In this document: piece by piece, positions 34,110-42,909 of the stretch
Position numbering within the stretch: position 1 is the first letter of the stretch
Layout of the letters: each line of letters starts with the position of its first letter
NCBI RefSeq assembly: GCF_001015055.1
Contig: NZ_BBWZ01000003.1
Coordinates: 202,091 to 266,090 of the forward strand
Source of the DNA: Aneurinibacillus tyrosinisolvens
GTDB taxonomy: Bacteria > Bacillota > Bacilli > Aneurinibacillales > Aneurinibacillaceae
Direction: 5' to 3'
DNA length: 64,000 nt
Notes under the pieces: generated by a model
Seen by the model: only the letters and a program-made list of their open reading frames with translations
What the model was told of the DNA's origin: nothing
The model's database searches: none
Translations under genes and position numbers: made by a program

Positions 34110-35116
34110 ATGATACGATTTGGCATAATCGGAACGAACCGGATTACCGAACAGTTTATTGAATCAGCAAGGGAAATAGAGGATTTTGCTTTGACGGCTG
34201 TTTATTCCCGGACGGAAGAACGAGCGAAGGAATTCGCAGCGAAATTTGGCATTCAGAATACCTTTACGGAATTGGAAGCGATGGCAGCAAGTAAAGAAAT
34301 CGATGCCGTTTATATTGCCAGCCCTAATTCCTTTCACGCAAAACAGGCGATAACGTGCATGAACTATGGAAAGCACGTGTTGTGTGAAAAGCCCATTGCC
34401 TCTAATACAGCCGAGCTGCAGGAGATGATTAAAGCAGCAAAAAAGAACAATGTGGCGCTAATGGAGGCAATAAAATCAACCCTTGTTCCTGGCTACAGAG
34501 CCATTCAGGAACATTTGCACAAAATTGGGCCGGTCCGTCGCTATTTTGCAAGCTATTGCCAATATTCCTCCCGCTATGATGCTTATAAAGAAGGCACCAT
34601 CTTAAATGCATTTAACCCTGCTTTTTCGAATGGGTCATTAATGGATATTGGAATTTATTGTATCTATCCAATGGTTGTATTATTTGGCAAGCCTTCCGGT
34701 GTAAAAGCCCATGGAGTGATGCTTGATTCGGGGTGGACGGGGAAGGAAGCATCCTTATGAAGTATGAGGAAAAAGACGCGGTTGTTATGTACTCGAAAAT
34801 AACCGATTCACATCTTCCTTCTGAAATTCAGGGGGAAAACGGGACCCTTGTCATTGATAAAATCAGCAGTCCAGCGAAAGTTGAAATCCGCTACCGGGAT
34901 GGAAGGACAGAAGATATTACAAAACCACAGGCGAATCCAGCGATGTATTATGAAATAAAAGAGTTTATGGAGTTAATTAAAAACGGGAAATTGGAATCGC
35001 CGACTAATTCTCATACAAATTCCATGGTTGTGATGGAAATAATGGAGGAAGCCAGAAAACAAATAGGGCTTGTATTTCCAGCGGATAAGGCGGTGAAATC
35101 CGAATTTAAACAGTAG
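34110..35116 (+). pseudogene. Gfo/Idh/MocA family oxidoreductase, frameshifted
   Basis: Two frames together give a dehydrogenase of about 335 residues. The first (34110-34760) has the NAD(P)-binding MIRFGIIGTNRITEQFIESA and the family's CEKPIASN motif, up to GVMLDSG. The rest (EGSILMKYEEKDAVVMYSKI onward, to 35116) is in the next frame. One additional G in GGGG at 34730-34733 restores ...LDSGVDGEGSILMKYE. This is the same kind of lesion as in the PTS IIA gene at 7097. It is a pseudogene if the base is truly missing, otherwise an intact gene with a sequencing error. The ATG at 34110 follows AGAAGGAGTC. The sugar substrate is unknown. Confidence 0.82.
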
Positions 35117-35135
35117 TGCCTCTGTTTAGGAATAA

Positions 35136-35169
35136 ACAACCCTTGCGTAAAAAATACGCAAGGGTTGTT
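35136..35169. terminator. Terminator between oxidoreductase and hxlR genes
   Basis: A stem of about 14 bp (AACAACCCTTGCGTA with TACGCAAGGGTTGTT) around AAAAA, between convergent genes. Confidence 0.85.
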
Positions 35170-35196
35170 TCATTTTCATGCATAGGATTAGGTTTT

Positions 35197-35562
35197 TTAT
35201 TGACCGGGTTCCTTGATTTTGACCTTATCCTTCATCGCTGTCTCCATGTAGGTTTTACCCCATTCATACATCGCCTCAAGGACAGGCATAAGGGTTCTTC
35301 CATGTTCTGTCAGTGAATATTCCACTTTTGGCGGAACAACAGGATATACTTCACGATGGACAATTTGATCTTCTTCCAGTTCCCGCAAATGGTTAACGAG
35401 CATTTTTTGCGTAATATCCGGGATCAGGTTTTTTAGTTCGCTAAAACGCTTCGTCCCGCTTTTTCCCAAATGCCATAAAATAATCATCTTCCACTTTCCG
35501 CCGATGACGGAAAGCGTCAGTTCTTTTTCGCAATTAAACGTCTTATTAGGAATGCGTGCCAT
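35197..35562 (-). CDS. hxlR: HxlR transcriptional regulator of the hxlAB operon
   Basis: A winged-helix regulator of about 121 residues, divergent from hxlAB. The HxlR signature is visible in [20 protein letters not shown], with the cysteine at FNCEKELTL (residue 11) and the recognition region [20 protein letters not shown]. In B. subtilis HxlR activates hxlAB in response to formaldehyde through this cysteine; the gene arrangement here is the same. ATG 35562 follows AGAGGTGA; GTG 35571 is the alternative. The first three residues from GTG add nothing conserved. Confidence 0.88.
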   Translation of the reverse strand: MARIPNKTFNCEKELTLSVIGGKWKMIILWHLGKSGTKRFSELKNLIPDITQKMLVNHLRELEEDQIVHREVYPVVPPKVEYSLTEHGRTLMPVLEAMYEWGKTYMETAMKDKVKIKEPGQ

Positions 35563-35586
35563 CCATTTCACCTCTGTATTTATTGT

Positions 35587-35638
35587 AACACATAGTATCC
35601 TTTATGATACTATGTGTTTTTTTATCACTATATGATAA
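35587..35638. promoter_or_regulatory. Two inverted repeats in the hxlR-hxlA intergenic region
   Basis: A perfect 13-bp dyad, AACACATAGTATC (35587-35599) and GATACTATGTGTT (35606-35618), is followed by a second, TTATCA-CTATA-TGATAA (35622-35638). They lie 13 bases upstream of the hxlA -35. By analogy with the two HxlR sites reported for B. subtilis hxlAB they are candidate HxlR operators. The first is also terminator-like (T-run after it), but no plus-strand gene precedes it. Confidence 0.5.
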
Positions 35639-35650
35639 TAAAGTGCGTAC

Positions 35651-35679
35651 TTACAATAGCATATTATACACGTTATACT
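35651..35679 (+). promoter_or_regulatory. Probable hxlAB promoter
   Basis: TTACAA (35651-35656), a 17-base spacer and TATACT (35674-35679) fit a sigma-A promoter with a weak -35, as expected for an activated promoter. The leader to the hxlA start is about 125 bases. Confidence 0.5.
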
Positions 35680-35810
35680 AACTTCTGTGTTAAAAATAAC
35701 GAGCACAGGTAATGGTCATACTAAAGATGCTTGAGGGAAAAAATCTAACTCGCCATCGATAGTTAACCTGTTAACAACACGAATTCATTTTTATTAGGAG
35801 TGGACAATTC

Positions 35811-36443
35811 ATGGAACTGCAATTAGCGTTAGATCTTGTAAACATCCCGGAAGCAAAGAAGCTGGTAAAAGAAGTAGAGAAATACATTGACATCGTCGAA
35901 ATCGGCACGCCGGTTGTTATAAACGAAGGCCTTCGGGCAGTAAAGGAAATCAAAGAAGAGTTCCCTTCTTTAAAAGTTCTGGCAGATCTAAAAATTATGG
36001 ATGCAGCCGGATATGAAGTCATGAAAGCATCCGAGGCTGGCGCAGATATTATTACGATATTGGGAGCTGCTGAGGACATGTCCATTAAGGGTGCTGTTCA
36101 AGAAGCGAAAAAACAGGGCAAGAAAATCCTGGTGGACATGATCGGCGTGAAAGATATTGAAGGACGGGCAAAAGAACTCGATGCGCTTGGTGTGGATTAT
36201 ATTTGTGTGCACACCGGCTACGATCTTCAGGCAGTCGGACAAAATTCTTTTGAAGACCTTCGAAGAATTAAAGGCGTCGTGAAAAATGCAAAAACAGCGA
36301 TTGCAGGCGGTATTAAATTAGAGACGCTGCCGGAAGTGATTAAAGCCAATCCTGACCTTGTGATTGTAGGGGGCGGGATTACCGGACAAGAGGATAAACA
36401 AGCTGCAGCTGCCCAAATGCAAAAAATGATTAAACAAGGGTAA
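35811..36443 (+). CDS. hxlA: 3-hexulose-6-phosphate synthase
   Basis: A 210-residue TIM-barrel enzyme of the OMP decarboxylase superfamily that condenses formaldehyde with ribulose-5-phosphate to hexulose-6-phosphate. Diagnostic parts are MELQLALDLVNIPEAKKLVK, LKVLADLKIMDAAGYEVMKA (metal and phosphate site), VDMIGVKDIEGRAKEL and AIAGGIKLETLPEVIKANPD. The length is that of HxlA. The ATG at 35811 follows AGGAGTGG. It is followed nine bases later by hxlB, so the pair forms the ribulose monophosphate pathway for formaldehyde fixation and detoxification. Confidence 0.95.
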   Translation: MELQLALDLVNIPEAKKLVKEVEKYIDIVEIGTPVVINEGLRAVKEIKEEFPSLKVLADLKIMDAAGYEVMKASEAGADIITILGAAEDMSIKGAVQEAKKQGKKILVDMIGVKDIEGRAKELDALGVDYICVHTGYDLQAVGQNSFEDLRRIKGVVKNAKTAIAGGIKLETLPEVIKANPDLVIVGGGITGQEDKQAAAAQMQKMIKQG

Positions 36444-36452
36444 GGACAGGGC

Positions 36453-37010
36453 ATGCAGACGACGGAATATTTTACTGAAATTATAAATGAGTTAAACCGT
36501 ACCGCGGGCTTGCTGATAAGCGAAGAAGCCGAAAAATTGGTGGACGGAATTCTCGAGGCAAAGAAAGTGTTTGTCGCTGGCGCAGGCCGGTCTGGATTAA
36601 TGTCCAGGGCCTTTGCCATGCGGATGATGCAGATGGGCTTCGATGCTTATGTCGTTGGCGAAACGGTCACCCCGAACCTGGAAAAAGGCGATATGCTGCT
36701 CATCGGTTCCGGTTCAGGGGAAACCAAAAGTTTGGTTCCAATGGCGGAAAAAGCAAAAAGTTTAGGGGGAATCGTTGCCGTTGCAACGATTTTCCCTGAA
36801 TCAACGCTTGGCAAAATCGCCGATATTGCCATTACACTGCCTGGCTCACCGAAAGACAAGGCGAACAGCTCATACAAGACGATACAGCCAATGGGAGCCT
36901 TGTTTGAGCAGACGCTCTTATTGTTCTACGATGCTGTCATATTGAGACTAATGGAGAAGCAGGGAATGGGCTCCGCTGCCATGTTTAGCAGACATGCCAA
37001 TCTTGAGTAG
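36453..37010 (+). CDS. hxlB: 6-phospho-3-hexuloisomerase
   Basis: A 185-residue SIS-domain isomerase converting hexulose-6-phosphate to fructose-6-phosphate. The SIS core is VFVAGAGRSGLMSRAFAMRM (about 36-55), then GDMLLIGSGSGETKSLVPMA (about 79-98) and VAVATIFPESTLGKIAD. The ending IQPMGALFEQTLLLFYDAVI and AMFSRHANLE matches the family. The ATG at 36453 follows AAGGACAGGGC, nine bases after hxlA. The operon ends at the terminator at 37037. Confidence 0.95.
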   Translation: MQTTEYFTEIINELNRTAGLLISEEAEKLVDGILEAKKVFVAGAGRSGLMSRAFAMRMMQMGFDAYVVGETVTPNLEKGDMLLIGSGSGETKSLVPMAEKAKSLGGIVAVATIFPESTLGKIADIAITLPGSPKDKANSSYKTIQPMGALFEQTLLLFYDAVILRLMEKQGMGSAAMFSRHANLE

Positions 37011-37036
37011 GGCAATCCATTAAAGCTGCAACACTA

Positions 37037-37084
37037 AAAAGGATAGAATCAGGCGGAAGCAAACCTGCCTGATTCTATCCTTTT
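37037..37084. terminator. Terminator between hxlB and moaA
   Basis: A perfect stem of 18 bp (AAAAGGATAG...CAGGC against GCCTG...CTATCCTTTT) around a 12-base loop, placed between convergent genes. Confidence 0.92.
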
Positions 37085-37097
37085 ATTTACTGAAAGC

Positions 37098-38126
37098 TTA
37101 CCCTCCAATGTGTGACATTTCCACTTTTTTCTTTACAGCGCTACTATTTGTAAGTTCATCGCGCTCTTCCGAATAGCGATCATGGCGGTTACTCCAAATA
37201 TTTTCCACAATGGATTGCATTTCTTTGTCTGACAACCCGGATCGCAGGGGAGTTTTTAAATCATGTCCCCTCGAGGCAAACAGGCACGTGTATAATTGGC
37301 CTTCAGCGGATAACCTTGCCCGATTGCAGCTGGAGCAGAAAGCATCGGTCACAGAAGAAATGACACCGATTTCCTCATGCGATCCAACATAGCGGTATCT
37401 TGTAGCTACTTCCCCTTCATAATTAGGGTCAATCGGTTCAATTGGCATCGCGCGGTTAATATCCTCAATGATTTGCTTTTTTGGATAAACGGAATCCAAA
37501 TTCCACTGATTTGTATTTCCCACATCCATAAATTCAATAAACCGTATAATATGTCCCTTCTCTTTAAAAAACGAGGCCATCGGAACAATTTCAGATTCAT
37601 TGACACCTTTTTGGACAACCATATTGATTTTAACGCCAAGTCCTGCTCTGGCAGCTGCATCAATTCCTGCCAATACTGTGTCAACGGTAACGCCTCTGCC
37701 GTTCATTTTTCCAAATAGCTCGTCATTTAAAGAATCCAGGCTGACTGTCACCCGCTTCAGGCCGGCATCCCTTAATTGCTCCGCGTACCTGGGCAGAAGG
37801 GAACCGTTCGTTGTCATCGCAATTTCTTCAATCCCGTGTATTTCTGAAAGCTTGCTTATGAGAACAGGGAGGTCCTTCCGCATTAAGGGCTCGCCGCCTG
37901 TGAGGCGAATTTTTTTTATTCCAAAGTTTTCCGAAAAAATGCGGGCGATCCTTTCTACTTCTTCAAAAGAAAGGAGCTGCTCTCTTTTAAGAAAAGGGTA
38001 GTCAGGGCCGAAAATTTCAGCCGGCATACAATACGTACAGCGAAAATTGCATTTATCTGTAACAGATATGCGCAAATCACGAAGGGGGCGGTTCAATTTA
38101 TCAAGCAAATGAATCGAATTTGTCAT
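37098..38126 (-). CDS. moaA: GTP 3',8-cyclase MoaA (first copy)
   Basis: A radical SAM enzyme of about 342 residues catalysing the first step of molybdenum cofactor synthesis from GTP. The N-terminal cluster motif is [19 protein letters not shown] (CxxxCxxC), with [13 protein letters not shown] after it. The C-terminal second cluster is [20 protein letters not shown]. The protein ends in SHIGG, the essential GG tail. ATG 38126 follows GAAGGAATGCAGC; in-frame starts upstream lack this. It is preceded by fdhD 16 bases upstream on the same strand, so moaA and fdhD form an operon for molybdoenzyme maturation. A second moaA lies at 60902. Confidence 0.95.
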   Translation of the reverse strand: MTNSIHLLDKLNRPLRDLRISVTDKCNFRCTYCMPAEIFGPDYPFLKREQLLSFEEVERIARIFSENFGIKKIRLTGGEPLMRKDLPVLISKLSEIHGIEEIAMTTNGSLLPRYAEQLRDAGLKRVTVSLDSLNDELFGKMNGRGVTVDTVLAGIDAAARAGLGVKINMVVQKGVNESEIVPMASFFKEKGHIIRFIEFMDVGNTNQWNLDSVYPKKQIIEDINRAMPIEPIDPNYEGEVATRYRYVGSHEEIGVISSVTDAFCSSCNRARLSAEGQLYTCLFASRGHDLKTPLRSGLSDKEMQSIVENIWSNRHDRYSEERDELTNSSAVKKKVEMSHIGG

Positions 38127-38142
38127 GCTGCATTCCTTCTCT

Positions 38143-38940
38143 CTAGCTCCCGTCTTGTTTAATCCTTTCAGGGTGCGAATAAACATTGAAAGAGTTTCCT
38201 CTAATAAATCCAACAGCCGTGATGTTTAACTCTTCAGCCAGCTGTATTGCCAGGTCTGTAGGAGCAGACTTCGACAATACAACACCGACGCCAATTTTCG
38301 CAGCTTTCAATAGAACTTCAGAAGAAATCCTTCCGCTAAAGACGATGGTCTTATCTTGAACAGGGATACGATGCTGTATACAATAACCAAAAAGTTTATC
38401 TAAAGCATTATGCCTGCCAATATCCGTTCGACTAATTAGCATTTCACTATTTGTACACAGGGCCGCATTATGAACGCCACCCGTTTCTTTAAAAACGGTA
38501 CTGCTTTCCTGCATCTGTTTCATTAGGAAAATGCATTGTTCCGGCGTAAGTGATACCTTTGATGTAGATGTTCTAGCTGTGCGTGCGTCGTTTTGAAAGT
38601 AAAATTGCCTGCTTTTCCCGCAGCAGGAGCCGATGAATCTTTTGGAGTAAAATTGCTGGCTTGTAGGGGTCTGAAACGTTAAATCTACATAAGCGAACCC
38701 GCGAGACTGATCAATGTGCATTTGTTTAATGTCATCTTTAAATCGTATCACACCTTCTGATGCGAGAAAACCAATAACGAGTTCTTCTAAATCTAATGGG
38801 GTGCAGACCATTGTTGCAAATTCTTCACCGTTTAGCATAATGGTCAATGGATATTCGGAAACAATCTGGTCATATTTTTCCTCCAAAGAACCATTTTCAA
38901 ACTTTGTAACTTTTTTTTGAATCGTATACTCGCCTTCCAT
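38143..38940 (-). CDS. fdhD: Formate dehydrogenase accessory sulfurtransferase FdhD
   Basis: A protein of about 265 residues that delivers sulfur from a cysteine desulfurase to the molybdenum site of formate dehydrogenase. Recognisable parts are [35 protein letters not shown], the cysteine loop [39 protein letters not shown] and [22 protein letters not shown] 38940 follows AGGTGGCAGG. It is the first gene of the fdhD-moaA pair. A TTTACA-17-TATTAA pattern upstream (minus strand, about 38970-39005) may be its promoter. Its client may be the formate dehydrogenase whose end is at base 154. Confidence 0.92.
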   Translation of the reverse strand: MEGEYTIQKKVTKFENGSLEEKYDQIVSEYPLTIMLNGEEFATMVCTPLDLEELVIGFLASEGVIRFKDDIKQMHIDQSRGFAYVDLTFQTPTSQQFYSKRFIGSCCGKSRQFYFQNDARTARTSTSKVSLTPEQCIFLMKQMQESSTVFKETGGVHNAALCTNSEMLISRTDIGRHNALDKLFGYCIQHRIPVQDKTIVFSGRISSEVLLKAAKIGVGVVLSKSAPTDLAIQLAEELNITAVGFIRGNSFNVYSHPERIKQDGS

Positions 38941-39411
38941 AACCTGCCACCTTCTTGTCAACAAATAATTATTTTAATAATAGCATATATTCATTGTGTA
39001 AAAACTGTTGTTATATTGAAAAAAGAGTGTCGCTATTTTTAAAAAGTTCGTACAATCATATGTTTTGTGATACATTGTAGTGAAATGATTGAAACGTTAA
39101 ATAAAAGGCCCACGGCTCGAAGAAGCACGCTCAGAGTGGGAGATTTATGGGGACGTGTTCCAATGGGGAGGCACCTGGCTGTGTGAAGACGGTGTATGTC
39201 GCATAAAAGGATCAGCGCTACGTGGAAAAGAGAGTCGAAGAGCTGGAAGAAGCGGTTCAAAAATATAATGGCATTTTATCAGGAGAGGGAGCCGTTTCCC
39301 TCCTCTAACGAACTATCTATTTATGGTATTAACTTCATTTATATAAGTCAAGTCGGAAAAGCCCCTGCCATTGTGGCAGGGGCTTTAAGCCTGCAGCAAT
39401 AAAAATGAACA
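38941..39411. other. 471-base gap with coding-like remnant
   Basis: After the fdhD promoter region, 39147-39308 on the plus strand reads MGTCSNGEAPGCVKTVYVA, a TAA, then KDQRYVEKRVEELEEAVQKY and a stop at 39306. The second piece looks protein-like (helical, acidic/basic alternation), so this may be a decayed gene. I cannot name the family. A terminator at 39358-39386 follows. Confidence 0.35.
39358..39386. terminator. Terminator upstream of the LysM gene end
   Basis: A perfect 12-bp stem, AAAGCCCCTGCC and GGCAGGGGCTTT, with the loop ATTGT. On the minus strand it is followed by TTTTCC, so it can terminate the LysM gene. Confidence 0.8.
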
Positions 39412-39921
39412 TTATTGAGCCGAGTAACTAACCAGTACGGGAGGTTCACCGGCTTTGTAAACGAGGTTTAGCTTCTTTCCTTCCATGTCCGCAAATGACT
39501 CCGCATTTCCGTTAGGAATCATTAAGACTAGAATTTCCCCATTGTCGGCGGCAAATTCCACAAAATTGCCGTCTGCCACACCATTCACTGTTGCTTCAAT
39601 ACGAATGGTATTATCATGCGCAATCGTAAGATGCTGGCCCACCTTAAGCATGTCGGTTTTTAATCCATTCGTTCGTTTAAGCTCTTGTACGGTAACTTTA
39701 TATTTTGCAGCGATTTTGAAGAGGGTATCGCCTTTTTTAACGGAGTAATTATCACCAGCAGCGGAAGCGGATGAAGCTCCGATAAAAGCGCTTATGGCAA
39801 GGATAAGCGAAGCTGTTATTCCAATTGCTTTCGCCTTATAGGCTTGTACAGCAGCCTTTCTTTGAAAAATGCCGCCTGTTTCGGGTACTGTTGTTGTTAT
39901 TGTCTTTGTTTGTTTTATCAT
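39412..39921 (-). CDS. LysM-domain protein, YneA-like
   Basis: A protein of about 169 residues with one transmembrane or signal segment (IGITASLILAISAFIGASSA, about residues 30-50). It is followed by a single LysM peptidoglycan-binding domain (YSVKKGDTLFKIAAKYKVTV...). A C-terminal domain of about 75 residues (RIEATVNGVADGNFVEFAAD...) is unassigned. The layout recalls YneA-type division inhibitors, but the extra C-terminal domain differs. ATG 39921 follows GGAGGG; the upstream in-frame start at 39981 has no site. It acts at the cell wall. Confidence 0.8.
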   Translation of the reverse strand: MIKQTKTITTTVPETGGIFQRKAAVQAYKAKAIGITASLILAISAFIGASSASAAGDNYSVKKGDTLFKIAAKYKVTVQELKRTNGLKTDMLKVGQHLTIAHDNTIRIEATVNGVADGNFVEFAADNGEILVLMIPNGNAESFADMEGKKLNLVYKAGEPPVLVSYSAQ

Positions 39922-40119
39922 ACTTGACCCTCCATCTTTCATTTGTATTATAATTACCACGATTCTTGCATTAATCAACATAATATGGAAAGAAAATAAA
40001 GAGGAATGATATAGAAAGGCTCATACGACATGTATATGTCATTGATAAGCATTGTATGACACCGAATTAGTAACAAATAAAAAGGAGGGGATAGTATAGG
40101 GGAAGGGAGAGAGACGGAA

Positions 40120-41556
40120 ATGAAAAATGATAACGTTGTTAAACATAAGGTCAAGCATCAGGAAAATGAGGAGATAAGGAAAGGGAACGGCGAAGGGATT
40201 CAGTGGTGGCAGCTTACGCTCATCGGCATCGGCTCGATTATCGGCGCCGGTTTTTTTCTCGGTACAGGGCTGTCTATTCAAACCGCCGGCCCTTCCATGC
40301 TGCTCGCCTACCTGGCAGGGGGCGTCATTGCGTTTCTAACTTTTAACGCGCTAGCGGAAATGTCAGTCCATGACCCGCAACCAGGGTCGTTTCGCACTTA
40401 TGCGGGAAAAGCGTTTGGGCCGGGCATAGGGTTTGTGAGCGGTTGGATGTACTGGCTCGCCGGTGTATTGATTATGTCCAGCGAGGTTACGGCCTTAGCT
40501 ATTTTTACGAAGTTTTGGTTTCCCCACGTTCCCCTGTGGGTTTTTTCGATTGTTTATGCAGCGGCAGGACTGGGCATAAACCGGCTTGGCGTGCGTAATT
40601 TCGGGACAATCGAATCGTTTTTTGCCATTGTGAAGCTCTCCACTCTTATTGTCTTCATTGTTTTCGGAGCGATGATTCTCACAGGCGTTATCCCGCCCTC
40701 CGCTAATCTGACAATCAACCGGCCAGCCTTTCTTCTTCAAGGAAGCGTATTTTTTCCACATGGATTCATCGGCCTCTGGTCGGCCATGATTTTTGCGCTT
40801 TTTTCCTACGGGGGAATTGAAATTATGGGCGTGACGGCGAATGAATTGAAAAACAAAAATGACGTTACGAAAGCGGGCACCGTATTGCTTCTTGCGCTTG
40901 TGTTCCTCTATGTCACTGCTTTGTTTTTTGTTATTATTATGGCGGATTGGAGCAAAATCAATGAATCGGAAAGCCCTTTTGTGACGGCTCTGTCTGCGTT
41001 TAACCTTCCTTATTTGAGCACCATCTTCAATTTAATTATTATTAGTGCCGCCTTTTCCACGATGGTAGGCTCGCTCTTTTCCATCACTCGGGTGATGCTT
41101 TCGCTTGCGAACGACGGGGACGCGCCGAAGATGTTCGCCCAAATAAACAAACGCGGCGTCCCGGCAAAGGCGCTGTTTCTGGGGAGTTCCGGGCTTGCCC
41201 TGTGCATCGTTCTGTCTTTCCTTCTTCCAAATACGGTGTACGAATATGTAACAACAGCGGCGGGGGTTATGCTTATTCTAAACTGGGTTATTATTATGTC
41301 TTCGCAGGTGAAAAACCATCGGAACTACATAAAATCAGGCGAGAGGCTGGCTTCTGTAATGCCCGGAACCCCTTACAGTTCGTATTTTGGCATTGCTTTG
41401 ATTGTTGTCTCGGTTAGCGGGGCGCTGTTTCGCCCGAATGAGCGGGTTGGTTTTCTGGTGAGCCTCGGCATTATTGGGATTATTTTTGTCAGCTATTATT
41501 TGCGCAGCCGTTCCGTTGTCGTCCCGGCAAGGGAAAAGAGAAAAGAGCGTTCGTAA
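40120..41556 (+). CDS. Amino acid permease (APC family)
   Basis: A 478-residue permease with about 12 helices. The N-terminal QWWQLTLIGIGSIIGAGFFL is the consensus TM1 of the AAT/YfnA-type amino acid transporters, and a later FSYGGIEIMGVTANELKNKN is the TM6-7 signature. LTFNALAEMSVHDPQPGSFR and YAGKAFGPGIGFVSGWMYWL complete the pattern. It probably imports amino acids with protons; the substrate cannot be fixed. The ATG at 40120 follows GGAGAGAGACGG. It is followed 50 bases later by the haloacid dehalogenase gene on the same strand. Confidence 0.9.
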   Translation: MKNDNVVKHKVKHQENEEIRKGNGEGIQWWQLTLIGIGSIIGAGFFLGTGLSIQTAGPSMLLAYLAGGVIAFLTFNALAEMSVHDPQPGSFRTYAGKAFGPGIGFVSGWMYWLAGVLIMSSEVTALAIFTKFWFPHVPLWVFSIVYAAAGLGINRLGVRNFGTIESFFAIVKLSTLIVFIVFGAMILTGVIPPSANLTINRPAFLLQGSVFFPHGFIGLWSAMIFALFSYGGIEIMGVTANELKNKNDVTKAGTVLLLALVFLYVTALFFVIIMADWSKINESESPFVTALSAFNLPYLSTIFNLIIISAAFSTMVGSLFSITRVMLSLANDGDAPKMFAQINKRGVPAKALFLGSSGLALCIVLSFLLPNTVYEYVTTAAGVMLILNWVIIMSSQVKNHRNYIKSGERLASVMPGTPYSSYFGIALIVVSVSGALFRPNERVGFLVSLGIIGIIFVSYYLRSRSVVVPAREKRKERS

Positions 41557-41606
41557 TATAGGGTACTATTGTATAATAGTAATAAAAAGACTGGAGGAGG
41601 AAACAT

Positions 41607-42287
41607 ATGGATAATTGCAAAGCGATTGTTTTTGACGCATACGGTACGCTCTTCGATGTACATACTGTGACAGAGAAGTGTGAGCTTATCTTTCCGAGGC
41701 TTGGCGGAAAGATAAGCAATACCTGGAGGCAGAAACAGCTGGAATATACGTGGCTCCGTTCTTTGATGGGACGATATGAAGACTTCTGGGAAGTTACGCG
41801 GGATGCACTCGTTTTTACTTTGAAAGAGCAGAAAGTTGAATGGTCTGATGAGGCGCTATCCGATATCCTTAACGAATATCTTCATTTAAAGCCGTATAAT
41901 GAGGTCCCTGCGGCATTAGGAAAGCTGCAAGTGCAGGGCAAGCAGCTGGCCGTCCTTTCAAACGGAACCCCGCACATGCTGCAGTCGGTTATCCGCCATG
42001 CGGGCCTGGCTTCTAAGTTTTCTTACGTCATCAGCGTAGATGAGCGCAAAATATTCAAACCGTTTATGGACGTTTACCAGCTCGCCCCGGACAAGCTGGG
42101 GGTTCATAAAGAAGAGGTACTGTTTATTTCTTCAAACCCATGGGACGTCTCAGGAGCAAAAGTATTCGGGTTTCAGGTGTGCTGGATTAATCGGTTTGAC
42201 AAACAGTTTGATGAGCTCGGTGTAGAGCCTGATGTTGTTGTCCGAACATTGGATGAGCTGGCGGAAAAACTACAAAGAGAAGGGTAA
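41607..42287 (+). CDS. Haloacid dehalogenase, type II
   Basis: A 226-residue HAD hydrolase. The N-terminal motif KAIVFDAYGTLFDVHTVTEK (nucleophile Asp) is the type II 2-haloacid dehalogenase form, with LAVLSNGTPHMLQSVIRHAG (motif II), KIFKPFMDVYQLAPDKLGV (motif III Lys) and VLFISSNPWDVSGAKVFGFQ (motif IV). It would remove halogen from 2-haloalkanoic acids; physiological substrates in Bacillales are uncertain. The ATG at 41607 follows GGAGGAGG. A strong convergent terminator follows. Confidence 0.88.
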   Translation: MDNCKAIVFDAYGTLFDVHTVTEKCELIFPRLGGKISNTWRQKQLEYTWLRSLMGRYEDFWEVTRDALVFTLKEQKVEWSDEALSDILNEYLHLKPYNEVPAALGKLQVQGKQLAVLSNGTPHMLQSVIRHAGLASKFSYVISVDERKIFKPFMDVYQLAPDKLGVHKEEVLFISSNPWDVSGAKVFGFQVCWINRFDKQFDELGVEPDVVVRTLDELAEKLQREG

Positions 42288-42330
42288 AAAGATAGAGGAT
42301 CCATGCTTGCATGGCATCCTCTATCTTTTT
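42286..42330. terminator. Bidirectional terminator
   Basis: A long stem, AAAAAGATAGAGGAT (42286-42300) against ATCCTCTATCTTTTT (42316-42330), with an inner CCATG/CATGG extension, between convergent genes. Confidence 0.92.
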
Positions 42331-42345
42331 AATTGAATAGTTTTC

Positions 42346-42792
42346 TCACTTGTTTGCTATTTGCATAGCAATAATAAACCAGTTTGCAGCATTCTTGCTG
42401 CCAATCTGCCAGAGAAGGGCGATGATTTCTTGCGTGGTAAAATGCTCCTTCACCCGTTCCAGCAGCTCTTCGGGCAAAACACCATGGTAGGCCATAATTT
42501 GATCGGTAAGTTCCAGTGCGGCTCTTTCCCTGTCCGACAGGGAAGCTTCTTTCTGCCTGGCCGCTGCCATGTTTCTCTTTTGCTCATCCAGAGCAATTCG
42601 CTGGACGTTCAGTCAGTAGTCACACCCGTTGTTTGCGGCGGAGCGAAGACGGATAAGTTCAAGCAACTCAGGCTCCAGTATTTCTCCAAGCGCGCTTTCC
42701 ATCTGCTCGAATGCACCGAGCAGTTCTGGGGAATTTGCAAATGCTTTGCGAAATGGGCTTCCTTCTACGTCTGTAAGCGGTAACCTTGCCAA
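42346..42792 (-). CDS. AhpD/CMD-like protein with in-frame TGA at redox Cys (selenoprotein candidate)
   Basis: A protein of 148 residues if the in-frame TGA is decoded. It belongs to the carboxymuconolactone decarboxylase/AhpD-like family, whose members use a CxxC pair for peroxide or thiol chemistry. The frame starts at TTG 42792, seven bases after a perfect AGGAGG. It reads ARLPLTDVEGSPFRKAF, LGEILEPELLELIRLRSAA, then NNGCDY-TGA-LNVQRIALDE, then SLSDRERAALELTDQIMAYH, and ends IAMQIANK. The TGA (42613-42615, residue 60) sits precisely where the second cysteine of CxxC belongs, giving C-x-x-U. No other lesion is present. A stem-loop follows the TGA. Selenocysteine is the attractive reading. 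A TGC-to-TGA nonsense mutation, leaving a dead gene, is the alternative. No sel genes are in the window. Confidence 0.7.
42585..42607 (-). promoter_or_regulatory. Stem-loop after the in-frame TGA, SECIS-like candidate
   Basis: In the mRNA, bases 6-12 after the TGA (CGUCCAG) pair with bases 22-28 (CUGGAUG) in a 7-bp stem with one G-U. The loop is nine bases with G in second position. Bacterial SECIS hairpins lie directly downstream of UGA with G early in the apical loop. The loop here is a few bases closer to the UGA than in E. coli fdhF. Folding and function are untested. Confidence 0.4.
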
Positions 42793-42909
42793 AGTAGCAC
42801 CTCCTATTAAGTATAGATACTTCTTTAAATTCCCATCCTTCCTATTATCAAATCACGAATTCCGTTTCTTTGCTATAGGTTCCGGCACATTGCAGAGTGC
42901 AAGCAGCAG

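Noticed and set aside
39204..39206. TAA readthrough in the remnant frame
   Set aside because: The upstream and downstream parts lack a start with ribosome binding site; a decayed gene is simpler.
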